The translations under genes were made by a program, and so were the position numbers. A model generated the notes under the pieces. The model ran no database searches. It was not told the origin of the DNA and saw only the letters and a program-made list of their open reading frames with translations. Below, piece after piece: positions 52,067 to 64,000 of a stretch of 64,000 nucleotides of DNA; within the stretch, counting starts at the first letter, position 1, and every line of letters starts with the position of its first letter. Source of the stretch: Silurus meridionalis (lineage: Eukaryota > Chordata > Actinopteri > Siluriformes > Siluridae); NCBI RefSeq assembly GCF_014805685.1, contig NC_060887.1:15988963-16052962 (forward strand), read 5' to 3'.

Positions 52067-55000
52067 CTTCTTCTTCTTCTTCTTTCGGCTGCTCCAATTA
52101 GGGGTCGCCACAGCAGATCATCCGTCACCATACCACCCTGTCCTCTACATCTGCCTCTTTCACACCAACTACCTGCATGTCTTCCCTCACCACATCCATG
52201 AACCTCCTCCTTGGCCTTCCTCTTTTCCTCCTACCTGGTGGCTCCATCTTCAGCATTCTTCTACCAATTTAATTCATGTCCCTTCTCTGCACATGTCCAA
52301 ACCATCTCAATCTCGCCTCCCTCACCTTGTCACCAAAACATCCTACATGCGCTGTCCCTCTAATAAACTCATTTCTAATCTTGTCCATCCTCGTCACTCC
52401 CAACGAAAACCTTAACATCTTCAGCTCTGCTACCTCCAGCTCTGCCTCCTGCCTTTTACTCAATGCCACTGTCTCTAATCCATACAACATCGCAGGTCTC
52501 ACCACAGTCCTATAAACTTTCCCTTTCATTCTTGCAGATACCCTACTATCACAAATCACTCCTGTCACTCTTCTCCACCCACTCCACCCTGCCTGCACTC
52601 TTTTCTTTACTTCTCTAACACACTCTCCATTACTTTGCACTGTTGACCCCAGGTACCTGAACTCCTCCACCTTCTCCACCTCTTCTCCCTGCAACCGCAT
52701 CACTCCACTGCCCTCCCTCTCATTCACACACATGTACTCTGTCTTACTCCTACTGACTTTCATTCCCCTTCTCTCCAGCGCATATCTCCACCTCTCCAGG
52801 CTCTTCTCAACCTGCTCTCTACTCTCACCACAAATCACAATATCATCTGCAAACATCATAGTCCAGGAGACTCCTGTCTGACCTCGTCCGTCAACCTGTC
52901 CATCACCACTGCAAACAGGAAAGGGCTCAGGGCCGATCCTTGATGCAGTCAACCTTCACCCTGAACCAGTCTGTCGTACCTACTGCACACTTCACTGCCG
53001 TCACACTGTCCTCATACATGTCCTTCACCACCCTCACATAATTCTCTGACACACCTGACTTCCTCATACAATACCACAACTCCTCTCTTGGCACTCTGTC
53101 TTACGCTTTCTCTAAATCCACAAATACACAATGCAATTCCTTCTGTCCTTCTCTATACTTCTCCATCAACATCCTCAAAGCAAATAAGGCATCTGTGGTG
53201 CTCTTCCTCGGCATGAAACCATACTGTTGCTCACAGATGGTCACCTCTTCTCTCAGCCTGGCTTCCACTACTCTTTCCCATAACTTCATGGTGTGACTGA
53301 TCAACTTAATTCCCCTGTAGTTACTGCAGGTCTGCACATCTCCCTTATGCTTAAAGATCGGTACCAGCACACTCCTTCTCCATTCCTCAGGCATCCTCTC
53401 CCCTTCCAGAATCCTGTTAAACAATCTGGTTAAAAACTCCACTGCCATCTCTCCTAAACATCTCACGCTTCTACCGGTATGTCATCTGGTCCAACCGACT
53501 TTCCATTCTTCATCCTCTTAATCGCTGCTCTCACTTCCTCCTTACTAATCCTATCTACATCCTGCTTCACCAACTCCACATCCTCCAACCTTCTCTCTCT
53601 GTGATTTTCCTCATTCATCAGCTGCTCAAAATACTCCCTCCACCTTCTCAACACACTCTCCTCACTAGTCAACACATTTCCTCTCCATCCTTTATTGCTC
53701 TAACTTGCAGTACATCCTTCCCAGCTCGGTCCCTCTGCCTGGCCAATCGGTATAAATCCTTTTCTCCTTCCTTAGTGTCCAACCTCTTATACAGCTCCTC
53801 ATATGCCTTTTCCTTGGCTTTGCCACATCCCTTTTACCTGCTGCCGCATCTCCTTGTACTCCTGCCTACTTTTCTCATCACTCTGTCGATCCCACTTCTG
53901 TTTTGCCAACCTCTTTCCCCTAATGCTCTCCTGCACTTCCTCATTCCACCACCACGTCTCCTTGTCTTGCTTTCTATTTCCAGATGTCACACCAAGTACT
54001 TTTCTAGCTGCCTCCTCATCACTCCTGCAGTAGTTGCCCAATCATCCGGCACCTCTTCACCACCACCAAGCCCCTGTCTGACCTCTTCCCTGAACCTCAC
54101 ACTACACTCTTCCTCCTTCAGTTTCCACCATCTTATTCTTCTTTCAATCCTTACTTTCCTCCTCTTCTTCTTTGCCTCCAAAACCATCCTACAGACCACC
54201 ATCCGATGCTGTCTAGCTACACTGTCCCCGCCAACACCTTACAGTCTCCAATCTCCTTCAGGTTGCATCTCCTGCATAGCACATAGTCCACCTGTGTGCA
54301 CCTTCCTCCACTCTTATACGCCACCCTATGATCCTCCTTCTTCTTAAAATACGTGTTCACCACTGCCATTTCCATCCTTTTAGCAAAATCTACCACCATC
54401 TGCCCTTCCACATTCCTCTCCTTAAAACCATACCTACCCATCACCTCCTCATCACCTCTGTTCCTTCACCTACATGCCCATTAAAGTCTGCCCCAATCAC
54501 CAATCGTTCTTTCCTAGGTACACCATCTTCCACTTCATCTAATTCACTCCAGAATCTTTCCTTTTCCTCCATCTCACAGCCAACTTGTGGAGCATAGGCA
54601 CTGATGACATTTATCATCATCCCTTCAACTTCCACCTCAGAATCACCCCTACACCATTTCTCTTCCCATCCACACCATGATAAAACAGTTTAAACCCACC
54701 TCCAATGTTCCTGGCCTTACTCCCTTTCCACTTGGTCTCCTGAACACACAGCATATCTACCTTTCTCCTCTCCATCATATCAGCTATCTCTCTCCCTTTA
54801 CCCGCCATAGTACCTCTACTCTCCTACACTGCTCCTTTTCCTGCCGTCTCTGTAGACATCTTCCTCCTCTCCTTCTCCTCCTTCGGCCAACAGTAGCCCA
54901 ATTTCCACCGGTACCCTGTCGGCTAACGATACCTGTGGCGGTCGTTGTTAACCCGGGCCTCGACCGATCCGGTATGTGATCCGCATATTTGATTTGGCAC

Positions 55001-55104
55001 ATGCTTTACGCTGGATGCCCTTCCTAACGCAACCCTCCCCATTTACCCGGGCTTGGGACCGGCACTAAGAGTGCACTGGCTTGTGCCCCCCTAATGGCTG
55101 GGTT
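52067..55104 (-). mobile_element. Full-length RTE-clade LINE, inactive
   Basis: It is about 3.04 kb, flanked by 17-bp direct repeats (AGATCAAGATGCTGATT at 52050-52066 and 55105-55121). Read 5' to 3' on the minus strand: a 5' UTR from 55104, an endonuclease domain (CVQETKWKG, ISAYAPQ, GADFNGHVG, QVDYVLCRR; about 54800-54220), a linker, reverse transcriptase (MPEEWRRSVLVPIFKHKGDV, VFVDLEKA, FADDIVIC; about 53400-52840), the C-terminal RWFGHVQRRD region, and a 3' tail ending in (GAA)n. Its open frames lie in different phases, so several frameshifts have killed it. Confidence 0.93.
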
Positions 55105-55599
55105 AGATCAAGATGCTGATTAGACAGCATTATTATTGCACAGGTGTGCTTTAGGCTGGCCACAATAAAAGACTGTTTTAAAATGTGCAGTTTTACTGTA
55201 TTGGGGGGTCCGAAAACCAGTCAGTCTCTGGTGTGACCAGCATTTGCCTCACACAGTGCAACACATCTCCTTCGCATAGAGTTGATCAGGTTGCTGATTG
55301 TGGCCTGTGCAATTTTGGTCTACTCAATGAAACTCCTCTTCAATGGCTGTGCGAAGTTGCTGGATGTGGAGGTCCTAAACTGGTGTGGTTACACGTGGTC
55401 TGCGGTTGTGAGGCTGGCTGGATGTTCTGCTTAATTCTCAGAAAGGGCTTATGGAAGAGAAAAGAACATTCAATTTACGGGCAACAGCTCTGGAGGACAT
55501 TCCTGCAGTCAGCATGCTAATTGCCTGCTCCCTCAAAAATGCCATTAAAGTGAAATTGCATTTACACGTTATTAACACGTTAATTTTGACAGCCCTAAG

Positions 55600-57748
<2,149 letters not shown>

Positions 57749-58104
57749 AGTGTAAGACGTGATGATGATGATGGTCACCTGCTGTATAAGAATGGACATT
57801 TGCTGCAGGACAGATGTGAGTAAAATGAAATATTTTACATATTGTTCACTGCATTGACATGTAATCTTTAACCCGCTTCCTTCTACAAAACAAATAGCAA
57901 ATTTCCCAGATTCACTATGCAGTGTTACAGCTTGTTCCCTACACTAGTGATAACAATACACTTTGCAGTACAATATGGCTATTCTGTACATTATTTAACT
58001 GAGGTTTGTGTGTGTATATGTGTGTGTGTAGATGAGATTGTGAGTACGTTGGGGGTGGGGACATTTGGAAAGGTTGTGCAGTGTATTGACCATCACAGGT
58101 GAGT

Positions 58105-58146
<42 letters not shown>

Positions 58147-58385
58147 TATATGTGATACATTTTTCAAATCTCTTTTGGTCCTCAGCTGTATGTTTTGAAT
58201 GTTTTATGGTCTTTGTTTAATGTAGACAAGGCTCCCGTGTTGCCCTGAAGATCATTAAAAATGTGGAGAAATACAGAGAAGCAGCTCGACTGGAGATAAA
58301 TGTTCTGGAGAAAATCAAAGAGAAAGATCCAGAGAACAAGCAGTGAGTTTATTACAATACTAAATGCACAGTTTAAAACAATTTA

Positions 58386-58475
<90 letters not shown>

Positions 58476-58644
58476 AGGTTGTGTGTGTCTATGTACGGGT
58501 GGTTTCAGTACGGTGGTCATGTATGTATTAGTTTCGAGTTGTTGTCTCTAAGCACATTTGAGTTTCTGAAGCAAAATAGCTTCATACCGTACACCCTGGA
58601 GCAGGTGAGACACATGGCCTACCAGATCTGCAGTGCTGTGGAGT
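57749..58644 (+). CDS. CDC-like (CLK) kinase, N-lobe exons only (partial)
   Basis: Four exons, 57749-57815, 58032-58098, 58226-58342 and 58478-58644, join in frame. They encode [29 protein letters not shown] (glycine loop), [26 protein letters not shown] (with the ATP-binding Lys and helix-C Glu) and the hinge [14 protein letters not shown] to the start of the C-lobe ([13 protein letters not shown]). CLKs phosphorylate SR splicing factors in the nucleus. The sequence is closest to CLK2/CLK4 types. The last donor (GAGT|GTAAGT) is good, yet no catalytic-loop exon appears in the remaining 5.3 kb. Either a long, transposon-filled intron follows or the gene is truncated. Upstream exons are also missing. 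Confidence 0.75.
58388..58474 (+). repeat. (CT)n microsatellite serving as polypyrimidine tract
   Basis: It extends to the CCCAG acceptor of the exon at 58478 in the CLK-like gene. Confidence 0.95.
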
Positions 58645-59129
58645 GTAAGTATACACACGCACACACTCAGCATACATGCATGTGACTGAGTAATCAAGGA
58701 GACCGTTATTAAGATTGCACTCGATAATACACGCAAAAATATTAGATCAGATTTCATTTTTAGGTTTATAATTTAGGTTTCAAAAATAAGTTGATTAAAA
58801 GTTGGACACACTCTGAGTGCTTTTGTGAACACTTGCAAGGCATTGTTTTTTTGGACTGCTGGAAATAAACCACTGAAGCCACAAAATAATGAATAATAAA
58901 TCTCTGAGAGATAAATAACATTTTTATTCTATAATCTGGATTGCCATGTTCTGTGCATAATGTCGATTTATTGCAGATGTACTGTATGCTATACATCACA
59001 AATACATAGTACTGTTGAATTTGATTCCCAAGATAAGGCTCTAAAAACAATAATATTTTCCCAAACATTGGCTCATCTTATATAGTTTTTGATCTGTAGT
59101 TGTTTTGATAATCAACCTGAGGCAGTAGT

Positions 59130-59528
59130 TCCGAGTTATACATACTATATGGACAACACCTGGACATAAAATTCGTATGTACTTTTTGACCATCCCATTC
59201 CACATTTAGCTCCAATTTACTGTTATAATAACCTCCACTTTTCTGGGAAGATGTTCCAATAGATTTTGAAGTGTGCTTGTGGAGATTTGTTCAAATTCAT
59301 TCACCAGGGCATTAGTAAAATCAGGTACTAGTGTAGGGTGAGGTGGCCTGGGGTGCAGTCAGCTTTGTAATTCATTCCAAAGGTTTTTACAGAAGTTCAG
59401 TAGGGTCAAAGCTCTATAGCAGGCCACTTAAGATCTTCCACTCCAAACGTATAAAGCATATATTCATGGAGCTGGCTTTGTGCACAGGGGCATTGTCATG
59501 CTGGAACAGGATTGGGCCCCCTTTTGGT
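59130..59528. mobile_element. DNA-transposon-like repeat, left part
   Basis: It contains a stretch widespread in fish genomes ('ttccactccaaacgtataaagcatatattcatggagctggctttgtgcacaggggc'-type). The matching right part seems to lie at 63085-63250 ('gcatccaaagacatcctatacaact ... tttggggaaggaccagatatgg'), beyond the LTR element. I know it as a repeat but cannot name its superfamily surely. Confidence 0.5.
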
Positions 59529-62500
59529 TGTAGCAGCTACTTTGTCGTTACCATAAGCTGCCAAGACGCTAAAACGGAATCGATGCATTTGCGACCAACA
59601 ATAAAATATCGGTGAGGCAAAACATGATCTTGATGATTCTTCTTTATTGCACAGACTAATATTTCCAGATGTTATAAAGTTTTTGTGTGATTGTGGTCAA
59701 CAAAGAATACATCATCCCCGCTTACCTCCTCTCTGGCTCACTAAGTGCAGGTGACTAATATTTCAATTCCTTTCAAAACACATTCATACGGCTTGCCATT
59801 GTAGCAGCAATGAGCTCCATACTAGGGATGGTAACAGACTTCAATGAAGCTTCTCTTGATTTTCCCATGATAAAAGCACAATGTACTTGAGAATGCATGT
59901 TGCATAACAGCAAGAATGTCACAGTTCCATAACCATCCTTACGCATGTCCTAAAAATTATGCAATTGTGCAGTAAAAATGTCAACAAAGTTTTGAAGGTT
60001 TTAAACGTCTTGCAAGCTCAAAATTTTCCGAAAGGTGCGGTTTTCGTTAAACCGATTCAGGCAAGATTTTCTTAGCAGACAATACCACAGGTCTTACAAT
60101 TCCCAGTGGGTCATAAACAGAACTAATCATGGATAGTATTCCTCTTCATGTCAGAGCTTGAATTACAATCTTGAACTTGAATGCATCAAACTGAATGCAC
60201 CCTTGCACACCTAACACTCTCAATCTATATTTAGATCTTTCACAGTCTTTACTTTTTGATCTTCAGGCATTGCAGCCAGCACTTGATGTCTGTTGCTCAT
60301 CCATTTTGTGAGCCTAAATCCAGCTTTGGCACATATGGATACAAGTTCTTGGTACAATGTTGATGCTTGTTCAACATTAGCAACTAAAACATGACAATCA
60401 TCAACATAAAAAGAATTGAGTATTTTATTCACTGTTTCCTCATTGAACATTTTCTTGTCTTCTGCACAGTTCTTAAGAGCAAAGTTTGCGCAGCTAGATG
60501 ACGTTGCACCAAAGAGATGTGCTAGCACCTAAAGTCAGTTGAAATTTTGCTTAAGTCCCTATCAGGCCTCCAAGGAAAGCTTAACAAATCAACATCATTA
60601 GCTGGTACTCTTACTTGATGGAACATTAATTCAATATCTGCCATAATCAGCACTGGTTCTTTTCTGAACCTCATCACCTCTTCAATAAGTGAGCTGGTGA
60701 GGTCTGGTCCAAGAATTAAGTGATGTTCCTTGAAAATTCACTCCACAATCAAACACCACACAGACACCATGATGTGGAATATGCCAGATATTTTCATCAC
60801 TGCGTGTCAAATCTTTTGCCGATACTTGCTCTGCATGACCTATGGAGACCATATCATTCATAAAGGCTTCATAATCATCAAGAAAGGCAACTTTAAAAAA
60901 AAAAAAGTTTATCACCATCTTTTGAGTAGGTAGTTTGTTCATTTTGGCTGCTCTCTGGGAAGTCAATTTAAAACTGCTAGTGCAACATGTCTTCCACATT
61001 CATGACTGAAATTCTAGTAACTGTGACCTTTGGCTGAGCAAGTTATCAGTATCAATGAAGGAAACTCTGCGATTGTGTCTTTCTTGTAGTTCACAAACCA
61101 CTGCTCTCCATTTATTCCTAAGTCTTTAATGCATTTTTTTCGATAATACTCATCATATTGGCTAGCATGTCCAACTCATACATATATTGCACTTCCTTCA
61201 TAACATTACAACAAAAAAAATTATGAAAGCACTTTATTCATATAAGCAGATGCAACTTTCTGTTAATTGTCAAAATGTTCCTGCAACAAGTTTTTGCTCT
61301 CGTATATCCCTTGGAGAACCAACAGTATAATGTACAGGCAATCACTGTATCAGTCTTACTCAACACTATTTATTATTGTTTTCTTATATACCCAAAATAT
61401 TGCCCTGTGCGTCATAGCTGGATTCAACATCTGGACCAATGCATTTCCTTGGGTACTCCGCTCCATTGCTTGGTTTCCAGATAAATGCCGCTCCATTTTA
61501 TGAGGCTGTAAGAGTACCCTCTGTTGAATAACTCTCTCTTTAGGCCTCCCAATTCCTTAGAGTTATACATTAATCCTTTCTCTTTTGCAGACATTTATGT
61601 AACAAATGATTTGTCATTAATATTCAGACATTGTGTTATCCTATAATCTGGCTCTAAATTGGAATGTTATCCACCTGAGCGGCCGGATTTACTGCTCTAT
61701 ATACTCTGTGATTTTAACACATTTAATTTGGCTATTTGAACTTCAATTTTTCCCTGCAGATTAAGTTCTTCTTTTCTTTTTCTTAACTGTTCCTCTTGAT
61801 GCTCCAGATCATGTTTATCCTTCAACACTTTTTTGTTGTGCCTTTAATGCAGCTAACTCAGCCTCTGCTTTAAAACTTACAGAAAAAGCAAAAGACACCC
61901 CAGATCTTCGTTCTGAAATTTTATTTTTGGATGATCTGCTCCCTACATTTGACACACTGTCGTTAGGTTTAATGTCATCTTGTTAATTATCTGACATAAC
62001 AATGGATGAAGCTTGGACTGTCACTTGAGGAATAGTAGACACGTCCTTTGTTGTAATAGCGTCAGACTGAACAGGAATAACCTCTTTCAACAATCCTTCT
62101 GGTCCACTTAACCAATGTTGAACTGTGTCTTTAAATGTATTGTTGTATTTCATGATACTCAAAAAAAACATTCATTTAGTTTTTTCCTGCTCATCCCGAG
62201 GAAGTAATCACCCATATCATGCAAATTGCTGGCATTTTCACAAAGCTGAACAATAGTTTGAAATAGCATTTGCACCTGAGAGGCATTTTCTTTTCTTGTC
62301 ATCAGACTTTTAATCTCTGTAAGCAGCTCTTTGATTTTACTCACATTTGTTTTTCGTTCCTTTTGCAAACTTTCCATTTGGTTCGCCAACTCCTTTGCAT
62401 TGAGCTTAATCTCTCTTTTTCCATATTCCATTTCAAGGGCAGTGACACCACCATCACTTACTTCACTCATGTTTGTGTGCTCACGACTGAGTCAATAACA

Positions 62501-63065
62501 GCAACACAACGACACATAAAACACCATCAACTACACAAACACAAAACGGATAGCCGAACAACAAACTTTGTACACCAGAACTCTGGACAAAACCAACTGA
62601 AGCCAAACAACAAACAATAACACAACCGCGCGATTATCCCCAATGGATAAACAGTGTACCTGATTCAAACAGCGCGCTTTCCAAAACCGCACAGCTACTT
62701 AACAAGAGGCTTACCTATGCGGTGATTGTTTGCTTCTCTTCCGAGTTTTACTGATCAATTACTGATGTACACTTAATCCTTTTGATGCATCCACTGAGAA
62801 GTAAATTTTTTGTTAACTTAATGTAGCGGCTCCTTTGTAGTTACCCAAAACCAAAAGTTAAAACAGGAAATCGATACATTTGCAACGCAACAATAAAATA
62901 TTGGTGAGGCAAAAGATGATTTTGATCATTCTTTTTTATTGCACAGACTGATATTTCCCGATGTTAAAAAGTTTGTGTGTTTGTGGTCAACAAAGAATAC
63001 AACATACCCTGCTCACCCCCTCTCTAGCTCACTAAGTACACAGGTGACTAATATTCCCATTCCCA
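59529..63065 (-). mobile_element. BEL/Pao LTR retrotransposon, degraded
   Basis: Two direct repeats of about 244 bp bound it: 62822-63065 (5' LTR on the minus strand) and 59529-59775 (3' LTR). They share GTGGTCAACAAAGAATAC and TTTATTGCACAGACT, and both end ...GCTACA on the minus strand. Between them, gag starts at 62470 (MSEVSDGGVTALEMEYGKRE and a Lys-rich helix). Reverse transcriptase pieces lie at about 60680-61000 (HIPHHGVCVVFDCGVNFQG) and 60220-60528 (FGATSSSCANFALKNCAED, FYVDDC). Protease, most of RNase H and integrase are missing, and stops interrupt the rest. A 5-bp target duplication is not evident. Confidence 0.85.
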
Positions 63066-63250
63066 CCGAATCCCTTGATGGACTAGCCTGATCATGTGAC
63101 ATTAGCAAAGCTCTTTACTCTTTCATGTCTACTTCATTGGTGGAAAAAATGTTTATGTTACTGCATCCAAAGACATCCTATACAACTAATAGTAATAGTA
63201 ATAGTTTGGGGAAGGACCAGATATGGCTGAAAAAGCATGTCTTCCAAATA

Positions 63251-63788
63251 TTTTTGTCTTTTCAGTGTATGTTAAATATGAGTTTTGAGATATGAGTTTT
63301 TGGAACTAACACTCAACATTTATACATGTTCACATACTGAGAAAATGTGCAATTCAGTTTTATTGAATTTGTATAGCACATTTATTTACACCTAAATGAT
63401 AAAGGTTAAAAAACAGACGCTGTTTCACTGCTGTGAATTGCTCAGAAGACAGATGGGAATTTTACAAAAAAAAAAAATTCTATTCAAGAATGTGAGAGTA
63501 ATTAAGTACTATTTCTGAATTTGAAGATTAGAGACTGCTCTGTTTAAAAATGTAAGGTTTTTTCAGTGAAAGTCTTCTAATCCAGTCTGCTGAACATTAG
63601 AATGTGTACTACTACAAAAGCATAGATATATAAAAATTTTAAACGTTGTTCAAATACAAAATAAATAAAAACATTTCTTTACATCGCCTTTTTAAGTTTT
63701 ATTTTATTGATCACATTTTGAATAAAATAGATAGTTTTTTTGGAATAGCAATATGTTATGCATCTGAATTCACAATAACTCAATGTGT

Positions 63789-63856
<68 letters not shown>

Positions 63857-64000
63857 GATAATTGCGTAAAACCTCTCTGGTGTTATGCAATGATCTTGTT
63901 CCCTCACAATACCAAGCAATGTTCTCTTAAAGTTTAATACGTATGGACACCAGATGTCACTCCATAATTCCTATCTTTTAAAAATACGTTGTAAAGTGCT
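63251..64000. other. AT-rich tail of the window with a (CA)n tract
   Basis: No gene is seen. It holds a dispersed-repeat fragment at about 63350-63400 ('cagttttattgaatttgtatagcacattt') and (CA)n at 63799-63855. Confidence 0.6.

Larger units (their letters stand above)
51605..55558 (-). mobile_element. Tc1-like remnant, internally deleted, split by a SINE and a LINE
   Basis: A long terminal inverted repeat starts near 51613 (ACTGAACAAAATTATAAACG). It continues on both sides of the SINE (to 51730, then 51968-52049) and resumes after the LINE (55122-55190). On the minus strand, 55190-55380 corresponds to the transposase C-terminal coding end and 55430-55556 to its N-terminus (AISMLTAGMSSRAVARKLNV). 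The catalytic middle is gone and the other terminal repeat is missing. Confidence 0.75.
50817..55597. mobile_element. hAT-like element, outer shell of a nested insertion
   Basis: The left end AGGGCTGTTAATTGCTTAAA at 50817 and the right end, complement of AGGGCTGTCAAAATTAACGT, ending at 55597 resemble hAT-type termini common in fish. I could not find a clear 8-bp target duplication. No transposase is recognisable. The interior from 51.6 to 55.56 kb is filled by later insertions. Confidence 0.6.

Noticed and set aside
53601..54347. 248-codon plus-strand frame rich in Ser, Leu, Pro
   Set aside because: It is antisense of the RTE LINE, whose minus-strand sense coding is clear in the same region.
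59343..59615. 90-codon plus-strand frame
   Set aside because: It lies across the junction of a DNA repeat and an LTR, and is a chance frame.

Overview
This 64 kb window is animal nuclear DNA and almost certainly teleost fish. It has intron-bearing vertebrate genes with GT/AG junctions, very many (CA)n/(GT)n microsatellites, and a repeat load typical of fish: Tc1-like, hAT-like, RTE, L2/CR1 and L1 LINEs, BEL/Pao, ERV-type pol, and tRNA-Glu-headed SINEs. Species cannot be read from the sequence. An ostariophysan such as a catfish is a guess. All exon boundaries were set by eye from reading frame and splice consensus, so they are models and not transcript evidence.

Layout. 1-154: last exon of a trypsin-like serine protease. 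549-1602: a dead Tc1-like transposon with intact ends. 2.2-16.8 kb: a tandem array of seven copies of one small secreted-protein gene. Copies A, B and G are intact with four exons; C, D, E and F are broken. I do not recognise the family by name. Its conserved His motifs and its single Cys in an Asn-Cys-His context suggest a papain-like fold of the LRAT/NlpC-P60 type (inference). A foldback element carrying an L1 fragment (13565-14897) sits between copies F and G. 18.4-19.7 kb (-): a ZIP-family metal transporter gene (slc39a1-like) that converges on the array and has lost canonical metal-ligand residues. Pieces of its 3' end were copied into the array and now lie upstream of array copies B, C, D and G.

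21-25 kb is a graveyard of retroelements (gag fragment, ERV-type pol, RTE LINE). 25.5-30.6 kb (+): creb3l4, a membrane-bound bZIP factor. 33.5-35.7 kb (-): fbxo43 (Emi2), a meiotic APC/C inhibitor. 37.4-44.5 kb (+): spag1, a TPR co-chaperone for axonemal dynein assembly. 46.1-50.1 kb (+): malsu1, a mitochondrial ribosome factor. 50.8-55.6 kb is a nest: a hAT-like element containing a Tc1 remnant, which itself contains a SINE and a full-length but dead RTE LINE with a 17-bp target-site duplication. 57.7-58.6 kb (+): the start of a CLK-type kinase domain. 59-63 kb: a degraded BEL/Pao LTR element inside an older DNA-transposon-like repeat.

The ordinary genes act in unrelated pathways and form no operon-like unit. 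Two neighbour pairs match human neighbourhoods: slc39a1/creb3l4 (human 1q21) and fbxo43/spag1 (human 8q22), both head-to-head here. The most interesting part is the small secreted-protein array and the way it grew by duplication through its convergent neighbour.
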